Both the position numbers and the translations under genes were made by a program. A stretch of 64,000 bases of DNA from positions 310,001-374,000 of the forward strand of contig MU400512.1 in assembly GCA_022578965.1 (NCBI GenBank), in the 5' to 3' direction. This DNA is from Xylaria sp. FL1777. Lineage: Eukaryota; Ascomycota; Sordariomycetes; Xylariales; Xylariaceae. The notes below the pieces were generated by a model. That model saw only the letters and a program-made list of their open reading frames with translations, ran no database searches and was not told the origin of the DNA. Positions 1 to 11,976 of the stretch are shown piece after piece. Position 1 is the stretch's first letter; every line of letters begins with the position of its first letter.

Positions 1-2581
1 CCATTTAATATCGGTCTTGAAGATACCAATCAGTGGGTTATGTTAGCTATACCCGCATGATCTTCTTTCTCTATGCGCGGTGCCAGTTGTGATACGTCGA
101 GGAACCTCGGCTTTGTTTTATCTGGGCTGTGACGAACTATCTTTAGCAAGAGAAGCGCAAGTTTGCTTCAGTTTAGCGCTCGTGCGAGTTGAAAGACGCG
201 ACAGACCAGCGAGGGGAGTATACGAGTATACACTTTCTACATGCTAACCTAACCAAAATGGCAACAGGATGTGGCTGTGAGGTGTTCTCCGTGCCGCTAG
301 TCCCACCGGCAGGCTTTGTTTCACTGCGATCCCACAGCAAATCCACCCGTGAACTATCTGGTGATAGTTGCGCCAAACTACATTGTCCCCCTGGAATTCC
401 AGTTCGAGCATGCGTGTTGCTGGCGAGGGATGGATTAGGCAGGCTTTTGCAATCTCGTTAACGCGCGACCTCGCATGTATGCCTTGCTCGTCCTACTAGA
501 CGACGGCTGAATTAGCAGCTCGGTTTCGGGTCCCGTGCAATACTGCGCGTAGCGTAGTGTGTAGGTAATAATAGACTGATGGCTAGAGAGCTTGGATGAG
601 CAAACATACAATCTCGAGGCTGCGGGAACTTGGAGCATCTAACCTATCTTATGTACGTACCTAACCTACTAAATAGTAGGTACATAAGGTAGGTAGGTAC
701 CTAAGTCTACCATACCAAATGTAGGTACAATGAAGTTGTATATACTGCATACCTGGTAGGTAGGTGTAGGTACAGTGGCACAGTTGATTAAGGACCGACC
801 GTAGCTCCCGCCTTCCCTTCCTCTTTGTATCCAGCTCCATGCCTTCAAACCATGTCTGCTAGTCTGTATGGCTGATTGGGTACTTCTTGAATTCCGGTCC
901 TTCTGGTCCTCTATTTGGTTGAGATTTAAACCGTACCAACACCACGCCCCAACCATCAAGGAGCGCTGCTCACAGACTTGACTCTCCCCAATCCAGCCTT
1001 ACATGCAGCTGTCCCAACACGATTTATCGTTAGGTGCACGAAGTCAGCAAGCGGTTCTCAGGATGGCCAAGTCGATGTCTGGGCAATCCAGAGCGGCGGC
1101 CATCGGTCCAGGTAAGCTCCCGTGTTTTGTTTCCCTTGCATCTTAATCTATTGCTTTTCGTTTCGGTTCGTGTTGGTGGACTCTGCGTGAAAGGCGGCAC
1201 CTCTCCCTCTCCGTCCCTCTTATCCCTTCCCACTCCTCGTCGTCATCGCTTGCGACTCCGGCTCCGGCTCCGACTCCGACTTCCCTCCGGATTTGGAGCT
1301 TGGAGAAGATAAAAAGGCGTTGTTGGAAACCTCAGGAATATCGGCGTTACAGCATCGGCCAACAATGACGGGCCATGGCAGATAAGCCGGTGGGTTCCAT
1401 CGCCGTCATCGGTCCGCCCGGCTTATAATATAACAACGCAGTTGGGAAATGATCAATGCAAAGATATGCAGGGTACCGTGGTCTACGTACGCATTCTGGT
1501 ACGCAGCAGGCGCCTGTGCACTGGTCCCATCTCAACACAGCATCGACACTACAATGTTAGGGAGGTCTAGCGCAGGGGCGGCTGCTCAAGTTCAATTGGT
1601 CGTTCTAGCATGACTACGCATAGTTCTCGGCTTATAGAGGTCGCGTCAGCAACCGCGTAAACCCAATTTAAGCTGGGAGGATGCGCCACGAGACTACCTG
1701 TCGGTAGCGCAGAGAGCGTCCATCAGCCCCTCAGCTCACCAGAGGTTCCCCCGCCTGCACGGTACACTCGTACGCTGCAGCTGTACACGTGTATGCGTGT
1801 ATCTATGCGTCCCATCTTTGTCACTGTTCTCCCTGCCGGTATCTACAGATATGTCATGAGCACTGCCGAGTTGTCAAATGAGGTCCTTCCCAGCTAGGTA
1901 CGCCCTCCACCCAAATCTCCACTGTGCACCGGAAATACGCATCATTGCGGCTGTGTAAGACCTACTCTGGACCATATTTAGATGGGTTCGCTGCGCTGTG
2001 TAAAACATGCGTTAAAGAAATTCCCGTGCTCATCAGGCTGAGACCCGGACTGGACGTGTCGCTGTCCCTTTGACCGACCGAACATGGCACAAACAGTGAA
2101 CACCTGAGACATTTCACAACGCCATCATCAACAACCATTGCTTTCCCGACGAGACTTCTACGCGATTCGGATACTTAGCCAGGTATTCAAATAGTGTGCG
2201 GTGTTCAGGAAGAAGCAAGGGTATATGCTTGTCTGGCGACGTAAAAGAGAAATAAAATAGGAGACCGGAGGGAAAGGGAAAGGAGCGAGACAGAAGGAGA
2301 GAGATCCGCTACAACCCCCGCGGATAGCAGAGAGCCCCGCCACAGCCAACGAATTCGCTCCCCTTTGCGCTCCGCTTACAGCGCCCTGAACAAGGGAGTC
2401 AGTCAGTCCTACGGAGTACACCACATCATCCATTAATACTACCTAACCGCTTCTACTAGCTAGGTAGCTAGCCCTACACATTGCTAGCCGCACTCTAACA
2501 AACCGAGTCGGCCTATATTGGTCATTGGGCTGACGCTGTTTCGCAATTCATGCAGGTTCTCAGGCCGACGATTGTTCAGAC
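1..2581. other. Intergenic, no supported gene
   Basis: No open frame here has recognisable protein content or a convincing exon chain; the short frames look random. Dense TAGG/CCTA tetranucleotide runs occur at about 645-780 and 2450-2475, including imperfect inverted copies that could fold. A short CTCCGG-type hexamer run lies near 1255-1285. The last few hundred bases are presumably the promoter and leader of the Skt5-like gene. Confidence 0.6.
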
Positions 2582-5548
2582 ATGCCTCAATTTGGAGCCA
2601 CCTTCTATCCAGGCGGCGTGGATGATTATCTGATGCCCGAAGTGCTAGCCCCCTTACCGCAAAGGTGTGTTTCTTTTATTGACATCATACAAGCAAGACA
2701 CCCATACCCTCCTTCTCTTACAAGAAAGCGCGTTTTTTATCCGCGTCTGCCGCTGCAACCGTAATAGTACTATGACCCCGTGATAACTGTCACGGGCTTG
2801 GTCAAATAGTGTCCTAGGCTAACAAGAGTAGGGTTATGCCAGAAGTCCCCGAGAACATGCAACAAGGCCTTCAACGCATGGAACTCGAAGCCAGAGAAGT
2901 CGTCCACAGCAACAGCAGCGCAAACCCCAACGGAGCCCCATCAGGAACTCGCCATCATCGCGAACCCTCGCTCTCCAACGTCATCAATACCCAAACCGGT
3001 AATTACGGACAGCAATACCAGCCCGGCAGACCCAAACCCGCCGATTACAGCCCCGCCTCCAACTTCAGCCCTTTCCAGGAGCGGGACGCGAACACACAAT
3101 TCGAGGAGAGTCTTAAAGACATGAACGACTTCCCCTCTTTCTCACCTTTCCCCAAGGTGACCGGGGAACACATACCACCCAGCGATGAGGAGAAGGAGAC
3201 CGTCCTCGCTCATAGCAGGGAACATGTACTACATTCCAACGATCCCGACATGCAGATATGTTGGGCTCGTGATGTGCTCTCTTACGTGGAAATAGCCGCC
3301 GAGGCTGCCATGCGCGAAGTCGAAGCCTCTCGGAACAGTAACGATCGCGAGTTACCCGCGCGTCCAGTCACTCCTAAAATCGAACATGAGCTGCGAGTTG
3401 ATGCCATCAATATCATAACATACCTGGCTGGTCAGGGCCATCCGGAAGCTTTATTCATACGAGGCAAGTGGCTGGAATTTGGCAAGTTTGGTATGCGCCA
3501 GGATAAGAAGGAGGCATACAGCGGGTACATGAGGGCTGCACAGCAAGGATGGGGGCGCGCCGATTATCGTATTGGCATGCTCTACGAGAGTTCAAACGAC
3601 ATGGATAAAGCAATGCGCCATTATCAGTTAGGCCTCACCCACAAGGATTCGGCAGCTGCATATCGGCTGGGCATGATTAACCTCCTTGGTCAGCGAGGCA
3701 TGCCCAAAGACGTCGCTAGAGGCCTCGATCTGATTCACCAAGCTGCTGATATGGCGGACGAGGACGCGCCTCAGGGGGCCTTTGTCTATGGTATGCTAAT
3801 TGCGAGAGACTTGCCCGACGTATCGGTTCCCGAGGGCGTATTATCCTACGACGTAGCTGTTGCCAGACAGTACATCGAGAAGGCTGCTTATCTAGGATTC
3901 GCCAAAGCCCAACTGAAGATGGGCCAAGCATACGAACTATGTCAGCTTGGATGTGAGTTTATGCCGGCTCATTCGTTGCATTACTACGGCCTCGCTGCTC
4001 GGCAAGGTCAGCCGGAAGCATGCTTGGGCGTAAGTCGTTGGTTTTTGTTTGGCTACGAGAGCGATTTTGCGAAGAATGAGCAACTGGCTTTCAAGTATGC
4101 GCAAATGGCAGCTAAGACGAAGCTGGCGACTGGAGAATTTGCTATGGGCTATTATTATGAGATTGGGATCTCGGTCGAGAAGGATATAAGAGAAGCCCGC
4201 AAGTGGTATGAGCTCGCCGCGGAGCATGGAAATAAAGACGCAGCGGCACGGTTGGAGGGGTTCTCCCAAGCCAAAATGCTTTCTAAAGAAGATCACGAGA
4301 CTTCGACACTGACGAGAATTAAGTCGCAACACGGTTCGCAAAGGGGCAAAAGACCAGACCGATTCAAACAAATGAACAGTACTATGCCTACCGTATCGGA
4401 AGCTCAAGCGTCGCCCAGGGTATCTCCCCAACCATCACCACGAGCACAAAACTTTGATCATGCGGAATATCCCGATCCATCTCAACCTAGTTCCGGTAGG
4501 AACAGCGGAAGGCAGCCTGCTTTCACTGTAAACCTCCCCGATCGGTCACAATCTGCGGCCCCATATCCCGAAGATGACAGGCCAGCGCCTCTCAACCTAA
4601 ACAAACCAGCTTCAGTTACGCCATATCCTGAGGACGATGTGGCAGGGCATAAACCACAACTGTCCGCTCATTACAATCCAGGCATCAGGCCATCTGCAGG
4701 CCCCAACGCTGATCGACCTGGAAGCGCGTTCGGCATACGCACACAGTCGCCAGCTGGAGCCGGCAATCTGCGAGTTCATTCGGGCGGCCAACTTCCCATT
4801 CCCCCTGCTGGTATGGATCCAAACTATGGCCGTCCTGTGTCAGGCGGATGGCAACCCCAGGTACCTGGCGGCTACCGGCAACCGAGTCCTGGTCCTCGCC
4901 CGCAAGACCTTCGTCCCTCGGGAGCCGACTACAACCAGCGACCGTCTTCGTCTCACTATGATCGTCCTGTCGGAGGCCTTCCGGCTCAGCCGAGGCCGAA
5001 CCAGTTATCCAAAATGCCACCCCCTGGTGGTGCAGGTCGAGGAGGGCCGTTACCGCAGTCCGGGTATGCAAGGAGAGAGTCTTCTCTCCCCTCACCTCAT
5101 GCACCGGGTCCGCGCATGTCAGCCGCCGGTCCTCCAGCTGGTTCCCCGGCCATGAGTGGAGGACTTGGGCCTCGTGTCGGCTCGGTTCCCCCTGGTGGTT
5201 TGCCCCAAGGCGGCCCAAGACCGTCCAGTAGCGGTCGACCTGGGCCCGGTGGCCCTCCTGCTGGTATGTCCTTAAAAGATCGACCGGCTGCTATGGACCA
5301 GGGTGGTCGTTCAAGTGCACCATTACCTTCTCAAGGCCAGCCAAGCCCTGCACCAAGCACACCGACCTCCGCAAATTCAGCCCCTCCCAAGCCTATCAAG
5401 ACGGGTCCAGCTACCTTTGAACAAATGGGTATCCCTCAAGGCAAGCAGGAGAGTGATTGCGTAAGTTTTGTTTTCTTACATCCTCTCTTTTAGCCCAGTG
5501 TCCAAATTTGTCACATTGCTAACTTTGTATTTCCAGGTCGTCATGTAA
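2582..5548 (+). CDS. Chitin synthase 3 activator Skt5-like (Sel1 repeats, C-terminal CAAX)
   Basis: The model is join(2582..2664, 2832..5460, 5537..5548), 907 aa. Exon 1 ends AG before GTGTGT. The first intron has a CTAAC branch just before TAG at 2829-2831 and joins in frame. An N-terminal low-complexity region is followed, at about residues 240-510, by tandem Sel1/TPR-like repeats of the Skt5/Chs4 family (for example ALFIRGKWLEFGKFG and ARKWYELAAEHGN). A long Pro/Gly/Ser-rich tail follows. The last 12-nt exon supplies VVM-stop after a Cys, giving C-terminal CVVM, a CAAX prenylation box as known in Skt5. In yeast this protein recruits and activates Chs3 at the membrane. Starting instead at the ATG at 2836 would lose 29 residues. 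Confidence 0.9.
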
Positions 5549-6719
5549 ACCATGATACAAAGTTTGGGCTGGTTAGCGCTGGCATTTTCAAGTAGATAGT
5601 ACCGCTGTGTCACGAATAATCTCTTTTTTCATGATACCACATCATTTTCTCCAACTCTTCATTTCCCCCTGCCATCGTGATAAGAAGCGGGAAGAGAAGA
5701 GTGTTCTAGGCATAGGAATAGATACATCAACGAATGGATGTAATGAAAAGAATTGGCCATTTTAAGTCGCGGCATATTGCATGTGATGGAGTTTGTTGCT
5801 GGGACAGGAAAACCACAGATCAAAACTAGGGTAGTCTACATGTACTTAGTAGACCTCGGCAAGCGCGGCTGGAGACTGCGTCTTGAGAAGACGAGATGGA
5901 GTTGAAGTAGAAGACTGCCGCGGCCAATATATCACTTGTTTGAACCCTTTGGATCTAAAGATAGGTCCAGGCGTAGCTAGAAGGCACCTAGTTCTGCTAA
6001 GATAAGGACAAATGAAAAGAGAACTTAAGAGAAGACAAAATCCTATATGGAGATATGTACCGTGCCTCGGTTCCTGTGTAGTTTCTATTCCAGTTGAAAC
6101 ATCCTTACAACATAGGCTTAAGTTTTGATCTTGTTGCTTACACTTAACAGAGTAACAAAATAAGAATGTGTAGGCTAGATCTATTGGGGATCCATTAGGA
6201 GCGAAATGTTTCGGCTGGATATCATATAGCTACCTAAGGATCCAGAGGTAATTTTTCGATTACACATCTGTTGTTCATTGACCTTCCTGTCTGAGGTGAC
6301 TACCTACGTGATGCCATCTTTTTGTAAGCCCCGTTGCTGTAATCCTGTAGAAATGGGCAATTGACTTAGCAAATGTGTCTACGATTACACTGAATACCCC
6401 ACCCGCCTAAGTACGTGTCTGCGAGGTTCAAGTTTCGACGAAAAAAGAAAACAAAGGCCGAAATAAAGAATGTGAGCAGACCCGGGCAGGATAAGAAGGG
6501 CCGTGTAAGCAAATGTTTCTATTATTCTGCCGTTCCAAAAAAAACCGTGCGCCATGCTCATACAGATGGAGAAAGTCGCTTCAACCCAGTTCTATCTTAT
6601 GCTCATGTCACCAAAGCAAGTAAACGTAGCAATGTCCCCAGTAAATGCCATGTTGACCTCATTATGCCATCAATTCCCACGGTCCCCGAAACCTCAAACT
6701 TGACCCAAAAAGTTACGCC
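5549..6719. other. Intergenic between convergent Skt5-like and rad54 genes
   Basis: This is the 3' region of both genes. I see no coding signal. A 102-codon frame at 6415-6723 (+) runs into the rad54 3' end and is Lys/Arg-rich noise. Confidence 0.6.
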
Positions 6720-9132
6720 TTAATGCGAAATGTACTGGAAGACAGCCGATACTTCTTTCTCGCTGCACTCCTGCCGTAGCAAGAGATCCTGAATAGACGT
6801 AAGACCTTCATTCCCAAAATGGTTCCAAGTACTGGTATCGCCGTATAGCATAGCAGGCGCTTTGATTGATTGACGAGCTGCATTAGGTTTACAACGTTTA
6901 CACTTGAAAGTATCGTGTGTGTCCGAACGTGTGTTAGGGTGATATTGGAAAAGTTCGCGCAAGCTGTCGAGTGAGAAATGGCGTTCGACATCTTCCGCGG
7001 AATCGACGACGCAACTGGATAATGACTGCTTATGCGACTGCCGTTGAAATATTTTCTCTTCAATTGTGCCCGTTGCAATAAACCGGTATACGAAGCAGTC
7101 TTTCTTTTGTCCATCACGCCATACACGGGCCAGGGCCTGCTGATCTGCAGCTGGGTTCCAGTCTGGATCGAACAGGACCAGTCGGTTTGCGCCAATCAGA
7201 TTCAGACCGCATCCACCAGCTTTGCTTGACAGGAGGAAAACAAACTCACTACCTTCTGGGTCGTTGAACTTGTCCACTAGTTTCTGCCGTTTAGCCACGG
7301 CCATAGTACCATCAAGCCGGAATGAACCATATCCACGATGGCGGCAGAGCTTCTCAAACAAATCAAGGGTTTGCGTGTAGTTGCTGATCAATACAATCTT
7401 GTCGTTTGTATCTTGTCGAATTCGCGCAAGCATACGATCAAGCACCTGCATCTTCCCGGAATACCAGGGCTTGATATCCCTGTCGCGACCACGAGCGTCC
7501 TTTGGAACGTAGTCTTCAGGCCAGTACTCTTCACTACCAGGGAGATCCGCAGCAAGATTGAGAAGGTCGGGGTGGTTACAGAGTTTTTTCAGCAGTCCAA
7601 TGGCCTTTAGAGGTTGACTCCCCTTGCCACGCAACAAAGCCTGAATATCTGGACTTTTGATGAAATAATTATATAGATCCAATTGGAAGTCGGCCAGGTT
7701 GCAGAACACGACATGTTCGTATTTGACAGGGAGGTATTTGGATAGAATATCGTTAGTTCGTCGAATGATGAACTTGTTAACCACACCGAGCAGCTCCACA
7801 AGACATTCATCGCCCTTCTGGCGATCCTTTTCGGTGGCGTCGGCGTCTCGCCCACGGAGAATGGGTATCTCGTACCGCTTTCGAAACTCCAGCCGTGAGC
7901 CAAGTAGGCCGGGATTTGCGAAGCTGATGAGGGCAAAGTATTCTGATAAATCATTCTGAATGGGAGTTCCAGAGAGAATGACCCGTCTGGTCACATTCAA
8001 ACTGTTGAGAGCTGTGAACGTCTGACTGTCTCCGTTTTTCAACCGATGACCCTCATCGCATAGCATCAAACCGATCTTTGTGTTCTTTAACTCTTCAACG
8101 TTTAAGCGTAAAGTCTCATAAGAGACAATGATAACGGGACGGGTCACAGCACGACCAGTTGATATAGCCCATTGTCGTAGCTGTCGGGTCAGCTCCTCCT
8201 TCGTCGCCTTACCATCAATAGCGAAAGGGGTGATGGCATCCGCCCCCAGCCATTTGGTCAGCTCGTTAGCCCAGTTGCGGACCAGACTGGAAGGACAAGC
8301 GACAATGGCTTTCTGGATTGTGGTCTTGCCGGCGTCGGGCGACTGTTTTAGCAAAGTCCAGAGGAGTGTGATGCACTGTAGAGTCTTCCCCAGGCCCATC
8401 TCGTCGGCCATGATGCAACCATTGGCCTGGTCGTCAATCATGCCCGTCACACACTTGTACATGAATTTGACACCTTCGATCTGATGAGGTCGCAGAACTT
8501 TGGCCAGCTTTGGATCGATAACAACAGGGACCCTAGGATGCTCTCCTTCGACTTTCTTTTTAATGCCGAGAATCTCGGCCAGACTCTTGTGGACGAGAGG
8601 CGCATCTAACTTCGCCTTCGATTCTTCTTCTGTGCTGCCCTTGGCTGTCCTATCGGCCTCTTTTGGTTTATCATCGACAGTGGGGTCGTGAAGCACGATG
8701 GCAAACTCGCCGCTCGGATCGTGCAAGGGTTTCGCGACAAAGGCGGCTCCTTGACGTAGGCCGAGGGTCGGCGGAGGACGGTTGGGATTGTAGCCAGCGG
8801 CATCCTTGTTGATCAGCGGTACAGCGAAGGCCTTCCGAAACACCTTGTCCTTGTCCTTGGCCTGGAATACGGGGAACCTGTTGACATCTCTGTTGGCGAG
8901 AGCGAGTCGGTCGGCGTTGGTGTACGGTTTGTCCGACGAGTCGTCGCCGTCGGCGCCCTTGTAGTCGACCTTTCTCCGCTTGCGGGCCGGACGGTCGGTT
9001 GCCGGCGTCCTCGTGGCAGAGCCCGGGCACTTGAAGGGTTTGTACAGCTGGTCGACCGACTTCTGAGATACGAGACGTTTACCGGGCGTCGTGTGCGGCT
9101 TCGGTTTGGCCAGCGGTGTCGCGGGAGTCGCC
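6720..9132 (-). CDS. rad54: DNA repair and recombination protein Rad54 (Snf2 ATPase), main exon; first exon unresolved
   Basis: One long exon encodes 803 residues. The N-terminal region is basic and contains a YKPFKCPG-type motif and a KRRKVDY nuclear-localisation stretch. Then come the Snf2 helicase motifs: I (DEMGLGKTLQ), II (DEGHRLKN), III (LSGTPIQND), V (GGCGLNLIGANRL) and VI (ARVWRDGQKK). The C-terminus has a Cys-containing segment (FKCKRCKP) and ends FQYISH, family-typical. Rad54 drives Rad51 strand invasion and chromatin remodelling in homologous recombination. The exon opens at 9132 after an ACTAAC...TATAG branch/acceptor and starts on a third codon base, so a short 5' exon must supply the initiator Met. 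I could not choose it confidently. The frame to 8843 begins at GTG, which is an internal Val. Confidence 0.93.
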
Positions 9133-10228
9133 CTATACAGCGAGTGAGTTAGTCAGGACATATTACATCTATATGTGACTGCTGGTTGTCTTGATTTTGG
9201 CTTATTACTGCATACATCGGAAATGTTTATTGTTGTCTCAGACGCGCCGGTGGCTCTGCGTTGGGGTGCAAATACAAAGGACAAAGGGGAAAAGGCCTTG
9301 TTCCTTAGGAAGATGCCCCAATTCCTGTCTGAGGACGCTGTCAAGCCGCTTGCTAAGCAGATTGCCAGGTGGTTAATCTAACTGTCTTCCCATTGTTGAC
9401 TTCGGCGGAAAGCGCGTCGACCGCGACTACCTGTAGTGGCATATTACTGTAAGCGGGCAGGGACTTGACACCAAATCACATGACTACTTCTCCTGCAGTC
9501 ACATATGTAGGTACCTACTACTACATACTTACCTCACAGTGTATAGATAGGCCTTATCATTAGCAAAAGCCTTCAGCTTCTCTCTCTCTCTCTTTTTTTT
9601 CTTTTTTTTCAACTCATTCTTTACTCTACTGAATGACTTTAGCACAAACATAGGAATATTCCTCAGCCATGCAACACATATTCCTTGTTCCTTCAGATTA
9701 CCCGTGCGAGTCTTGATCTTGTACTGTAAGCTAAAAAGAACTCATCGGCTCCACCCCGCCGCCGAACCGGAACCCCCTCCGGTCCTCCGCTATCTCATTC
9801 CTTAATGTAGGTATGTAGACTACCTACATATCTAGCGTACTTACTTAGACGTGAACCGCCCTACCCGCTAGTAAAGGAGGGGTTGGTCGAGCCCTTGGGA
9901 CATGGGACATGGGACATGGGACAAGACTGTCGACGGTACATATACTTTGGTAGGTAGAAAGGCAGATATGACTTCTAGGCGTATGAGTTCTGGTACCTGA
10001 TTTGTCCTTTTGGGCGTTACATAGCCGTGTCTGCACACCCTACCTATATTACTACCCTACTCTTATACTACGCTGAGCAGCGAATCGAATCCCTTTGCAA
10101 GAACACCATTGCTATTGCTGCTTATCTTCATCGTGCCTTGTGATTGTGGTTTGAAGGTGCTCACTTTGAGTTAAAAGGGAATCTGTGCCTATACCAATCT
10201 TTTTGGGATTGTGATATAGTTAACCAAG
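9133..10228. other. Divergent intergenic region between rad54 and the carrier gene
   Basis: It must contain the rad54 first exon and intron (about 9133-9400) and both promoters. A pyrimidine tract (CT repeat running into T-runs) lies at about 9578-9610. A heptamer ACATGGG repeated about three times lies at 9899-9921. TAGGTA runs occur near 9505-9530 and 9805-9835. Confidence 0.55.
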
Positions 10229-11413
10229 ATGGCAAGAGAAGAGAGCTTAGAACCCTCCTACTTGCAGTCTCTCGCCACCGTTGCCATATCTGACGGTTTC
10301 TGGGCAGGCTGGATCAGTGGTGCTTTGGGGGTAATGGCTGGCAACTCTCTCGACCGAAGGAAAGTGCTTCTTCAAGCTCAACAGCCCTCACAGCCCCTTC
10401 CGACCAAACCTGCCCTATCAAGACCTTACCGGCCTTCACCGCCCTTGGTCTCATTATCTTTGCGTTTACCGGGATATTTTCAAGCAAAATCTCCCCTGGC
10501 CGGGGCCGGGGCCCCAAGCCTCGGCTATGGCGCTCTCAATGCCCTCCTCTTCGTGACGTATAACCGCACCGAGGATGCCCTAAACCGTGCTCTTTTACCT
10601 TCTGCCCCTCGAAACCTTAGTGGTTCTAGCCCAAGTGATGTCTGCAACACAACAGGTTCCAACTTATGGACAACGTGGCTCGCAGGCGCAGCAGGTGGTC
10701 TCGCGACCTTCCTCGTCAGTACTCCCACGGAATTGATAAAATGCAAGGCGCAAATTGCCTCTGTACCGGGAACTCGGGCCTACAACCAACTGGCTTTGGC
10801 ACCATCTTTAACACCGTCGACTTCGTCAGCAACCACTCCAGCATCAAGTTGGCACATAGCCAAAACCATCCTCCGCGCCGAAGGGATCCGTGGCCTTTAC
10901 CATGGGGGCACGGTAACCGCTCTCCGGGATAGCATTGGTTACGCCTTCTACTTTTGGGCGTTCGCGCTCGGAGACCGCATAATGACGTCTTTTCTCTCAC
11001 AAAAGCCGGGAAACGTCGCCTCATCTGTTGATATAAGCGGCACAGGTAGCAACGGAAATAGCCCGAGCTCAGGGCCCTCCCTAGCCCAGGAAGCGATTAA
11101 GGTCGTCTTGTGTGGCGGCATATCAGGTGTCGTATCGTGGGCCAGCGTCTTTCCTCTTGACTTCGTAAAGACAAATGTCCAAATCCAAGTCTCCTCAACT
11201 GCAATGCCGTACCCACGTGGTAGTATACCTAGACGAAAAGGGGCTATGCAGATCGCTAAGGAATTGTATATAGAGAGAGGATCCCGAGCTTTTTTTCGCG
11301 GGTTGGCGGTCTGCAGCGTAAGAGCCTTCTTCGTTAACGCCTTTCAATGGCCTGTGTATAAGGGAGCATTGTTTTGGTTGGGCCAAAACAACCATGATAG
11401 AAGAGAAGAATAG
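10229..11413 (+). CDS. Mitochondrial carrier (SLC25) family protein
   Basis: A single exon of 394 aa. Three carrier repeats are visible. Repeat 1 has a degenerate signature (SLDRRKVLLQAQ, Ser instead of the usual Pro). Repeat 2 has PTELIKCKAQ followed by EGIRGLYHGG. Repeat 3 has FPLDFVKTNVQIQV followed by RGSRAFFRGL. Loops after repeats 1 and 2 and before repeat 3 are long and Ser/Pro-rich, making the protein longer than the usual 300 residues. It is expected in the inner mitochondrial membrane as a metabolite exchanger. The substrate cannot be assigned, though it resembles the carnitine/ornithine-type branch. The ATG sits in an AAGATGGC context. Confidence 0.9.
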   Translation: MAREESLEPSYLQSLATVAISDGFWAGWISGALGVMAGNSLDRRKVLLQAQQPSQPLPTKPALSRPYRPSPPLVSLSLRLPGYFQAKSPLAGAGAPSLGYGALNALLFVTYNRTEDALNRALLPSAPRNLSGSSPSDVCNTTGSNLWTTWLAGAAGGLATFLVSTPTELIKCKAQIASVPGTRAYNQLALAPSLTPSTSSATTPASSWHIAKTILRAEGIRGLYHGGTVTALRDSIGYAFYFWAFALGDRIMTSFLSQKPGNVASSVDISGTGSNGNSPSSGPSLAQEAIKVVLCGGISGVVSWASVFPLDFVKTNVQIQVSSTAMPYPRGSIPRRKGAMQIAKELYIERGSRAFFRGLAVCSVRAFFVNAFQWPVYKGALFWLGQNNHDRREE

Positions 11414-11976
11414 TCGCACTCTTGATTAAACCACTTCATGGTGATACGAACGTAGCTATCATGGGATCAACGCCAACTATTTTTCTCTGGCGATAACAAA
11501 CGTCCTCATGAAGGATGTAAACTGTGTGCTAACTTATATAAGATCCGAAGAGATTAAATTAAATACTGATTCTATAACAAGGGCTGGTGTCAGGGATTGG
11601 AACTGAGAATTGACTCTATTCACAATATAATAATCTATTATGGCTGTAAAAGTCCATACCTCCCATCAGGGCTTGCACTGAACATGGTGGCTGTCCTTGA
11701 GTCTATATACAATTGGATCGGGCTTCCTAACCTCCGGGGTCCGCCAGTATGTCTTAGATTGGCGAGGGCTGAATAGTTTTACGTCTGGATACGCGAGACA
11801 GTCTGAATAGATCTCAGTTCAGCATAGTAATTACGGTCCAGGTATCTCACCGAACTACGCGTCTGGAGATAGCACAAGGTGTTCAGCGCATTCAGCGTAC
11901 TGGCTTAGAGATCAATTACCACTAATTCCCCAAAGAATGTTCGGTATCTTGCAAGATGAGTTGTATATAGCGTGTA
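11414..11976. other. Intergenic, mostly occupied by an LTR-like repeat
   Basis: Apart from the dispersed repeat at 11588-11903, described separately, nothing coding is seen. The two flanking genes are convergent. Confidence 0.6.
11588..11903 (+). repeat. Dispersed LTR-like repeat, copy A
   Basis: It opens TGTCAGGG and shares long, roughly 85-90% identical stretches with 50263-50733. Shared parts include the 5' segment with CTATTCA..AATAATCTA and the segment CTTCCTAACCTCCGGGG..CCGCCA through the GTTCAGCGC.TTCAGCG 3' part. There is no ORF. The TG start and length suggest a solo LTR or a non-autonomous element. Copia-type is a guess; no internal domain or clear target-site duplication was found. 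Confidence 0.6.

Noticed and set aside
4685..5218. 177-codon antisense frame inside the Skt5-like gene
   Set aside because: It is the shadow of the Pro/Gly-rich GC-rich coding strand, with no domain of its own.
6415..6723. 102-codon plus frame near the rad54 3' end
   Set aside because: Low-complexity Lys-rich start, no splice context, overlaps the rad54 stop region.
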